Source: Chrysiogenales bacterium
GTDB lineage: Bacteria > Acidobacteriota > Aminicenantia > UBA2199
NCBI GenBank assembly: GCA_004525465.1
Contig: SPCN01000152.1
Coordinates: 1-5,905, forward strand
DNA: 5,905 nt
Direction of reading: 5' to 3'
Part shown: positions 5,905-5,905 of the stretch, one piece after another
How positions within the stretch are numbered: the stretch's first letter is position 1
Layout of the letters: each line of letters starts with the position of its first letter
Made by a program: the position numbers and the translations under genes
The notes under the pieces: model-generated
Databases searched by the model: none
The model's input: the letters and a program-made list of their open reading frames with translations, nothing else
What the model was told of the DNA's origin: nothing

Positions 5905-5905
5905 A

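Overview
This window reads as bacterial chromosome from an anaerobe with a membrane electron-transfer chain. The evidence is two heterodisulfide-reductase A-type (HdrA) flavoproteins, a membrane subunit fusing an HdrC-like ferredoxin to a NarI/HdrE-like haem b domain (QmoC-like), and a HypA nickel chaperone. A Spy/CpxP-like exported protein points to a Gram-negative envelope. Sulfate-reducing or syntrophic Desulfobacterota-like lineages, or other anaerobic phyla with Hdr/Qmo modules, would fit. The sequence alone does not fix the taxon, and no sulfate-reduction gene is visible.

Layout: from about 5.2 kb down to base 1 everything is on the minus strand. In reading order these are a two-CBS-domain protein (5192-4743), hypA (4694-4341), a 154-bp spacer with a good sigma70-type promoter, hdrA copy 1 (4186-2384), the QmoC-like membrane subunit (2374-1211) and hdrA copy 2 (1199 to beyond base 1, partial). 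The last three are separated by only 9 and 11 bp, with ribosome binding sites touching or overlapping the preceding stop codons, so they are almost certainly one operon that continues off the left edge. Divergently, on the plus strand, lies a Spy/CpxP-like gene (5328-5846), visibly more GC-rich than the rest and closed by a strong intrinsic terminator (5875-5904).

How the genes may work together: the Hdr/Qmo trio looks like the core of a membrane-associated complex. Electrons would pass between a soluble donor or acceptor, the FAD and Fe-S centres of the two HdrA proteins, the two [4Fe-4S] clusters of the QmoC-like protein, and its haem b pair at the quinone pool. The two HdrA copies are complementary. 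Copy 1 keeps the central ferredoxin insert but has lost the N-terminal cysteine motifs; copy 2 keeps those motifs but lacks the insert. No HdrB-type CCG disulfide-reductase subunit and no hydrogenase subunit is present in the window. The adjacent hypA hints at a [NiFe]-hydrogenase partner encoded nearby, which is inference. No rRNA, tRNA, CRISPR array or mobile element was seen, and no gene-free stretch exceeds about 155 bp.
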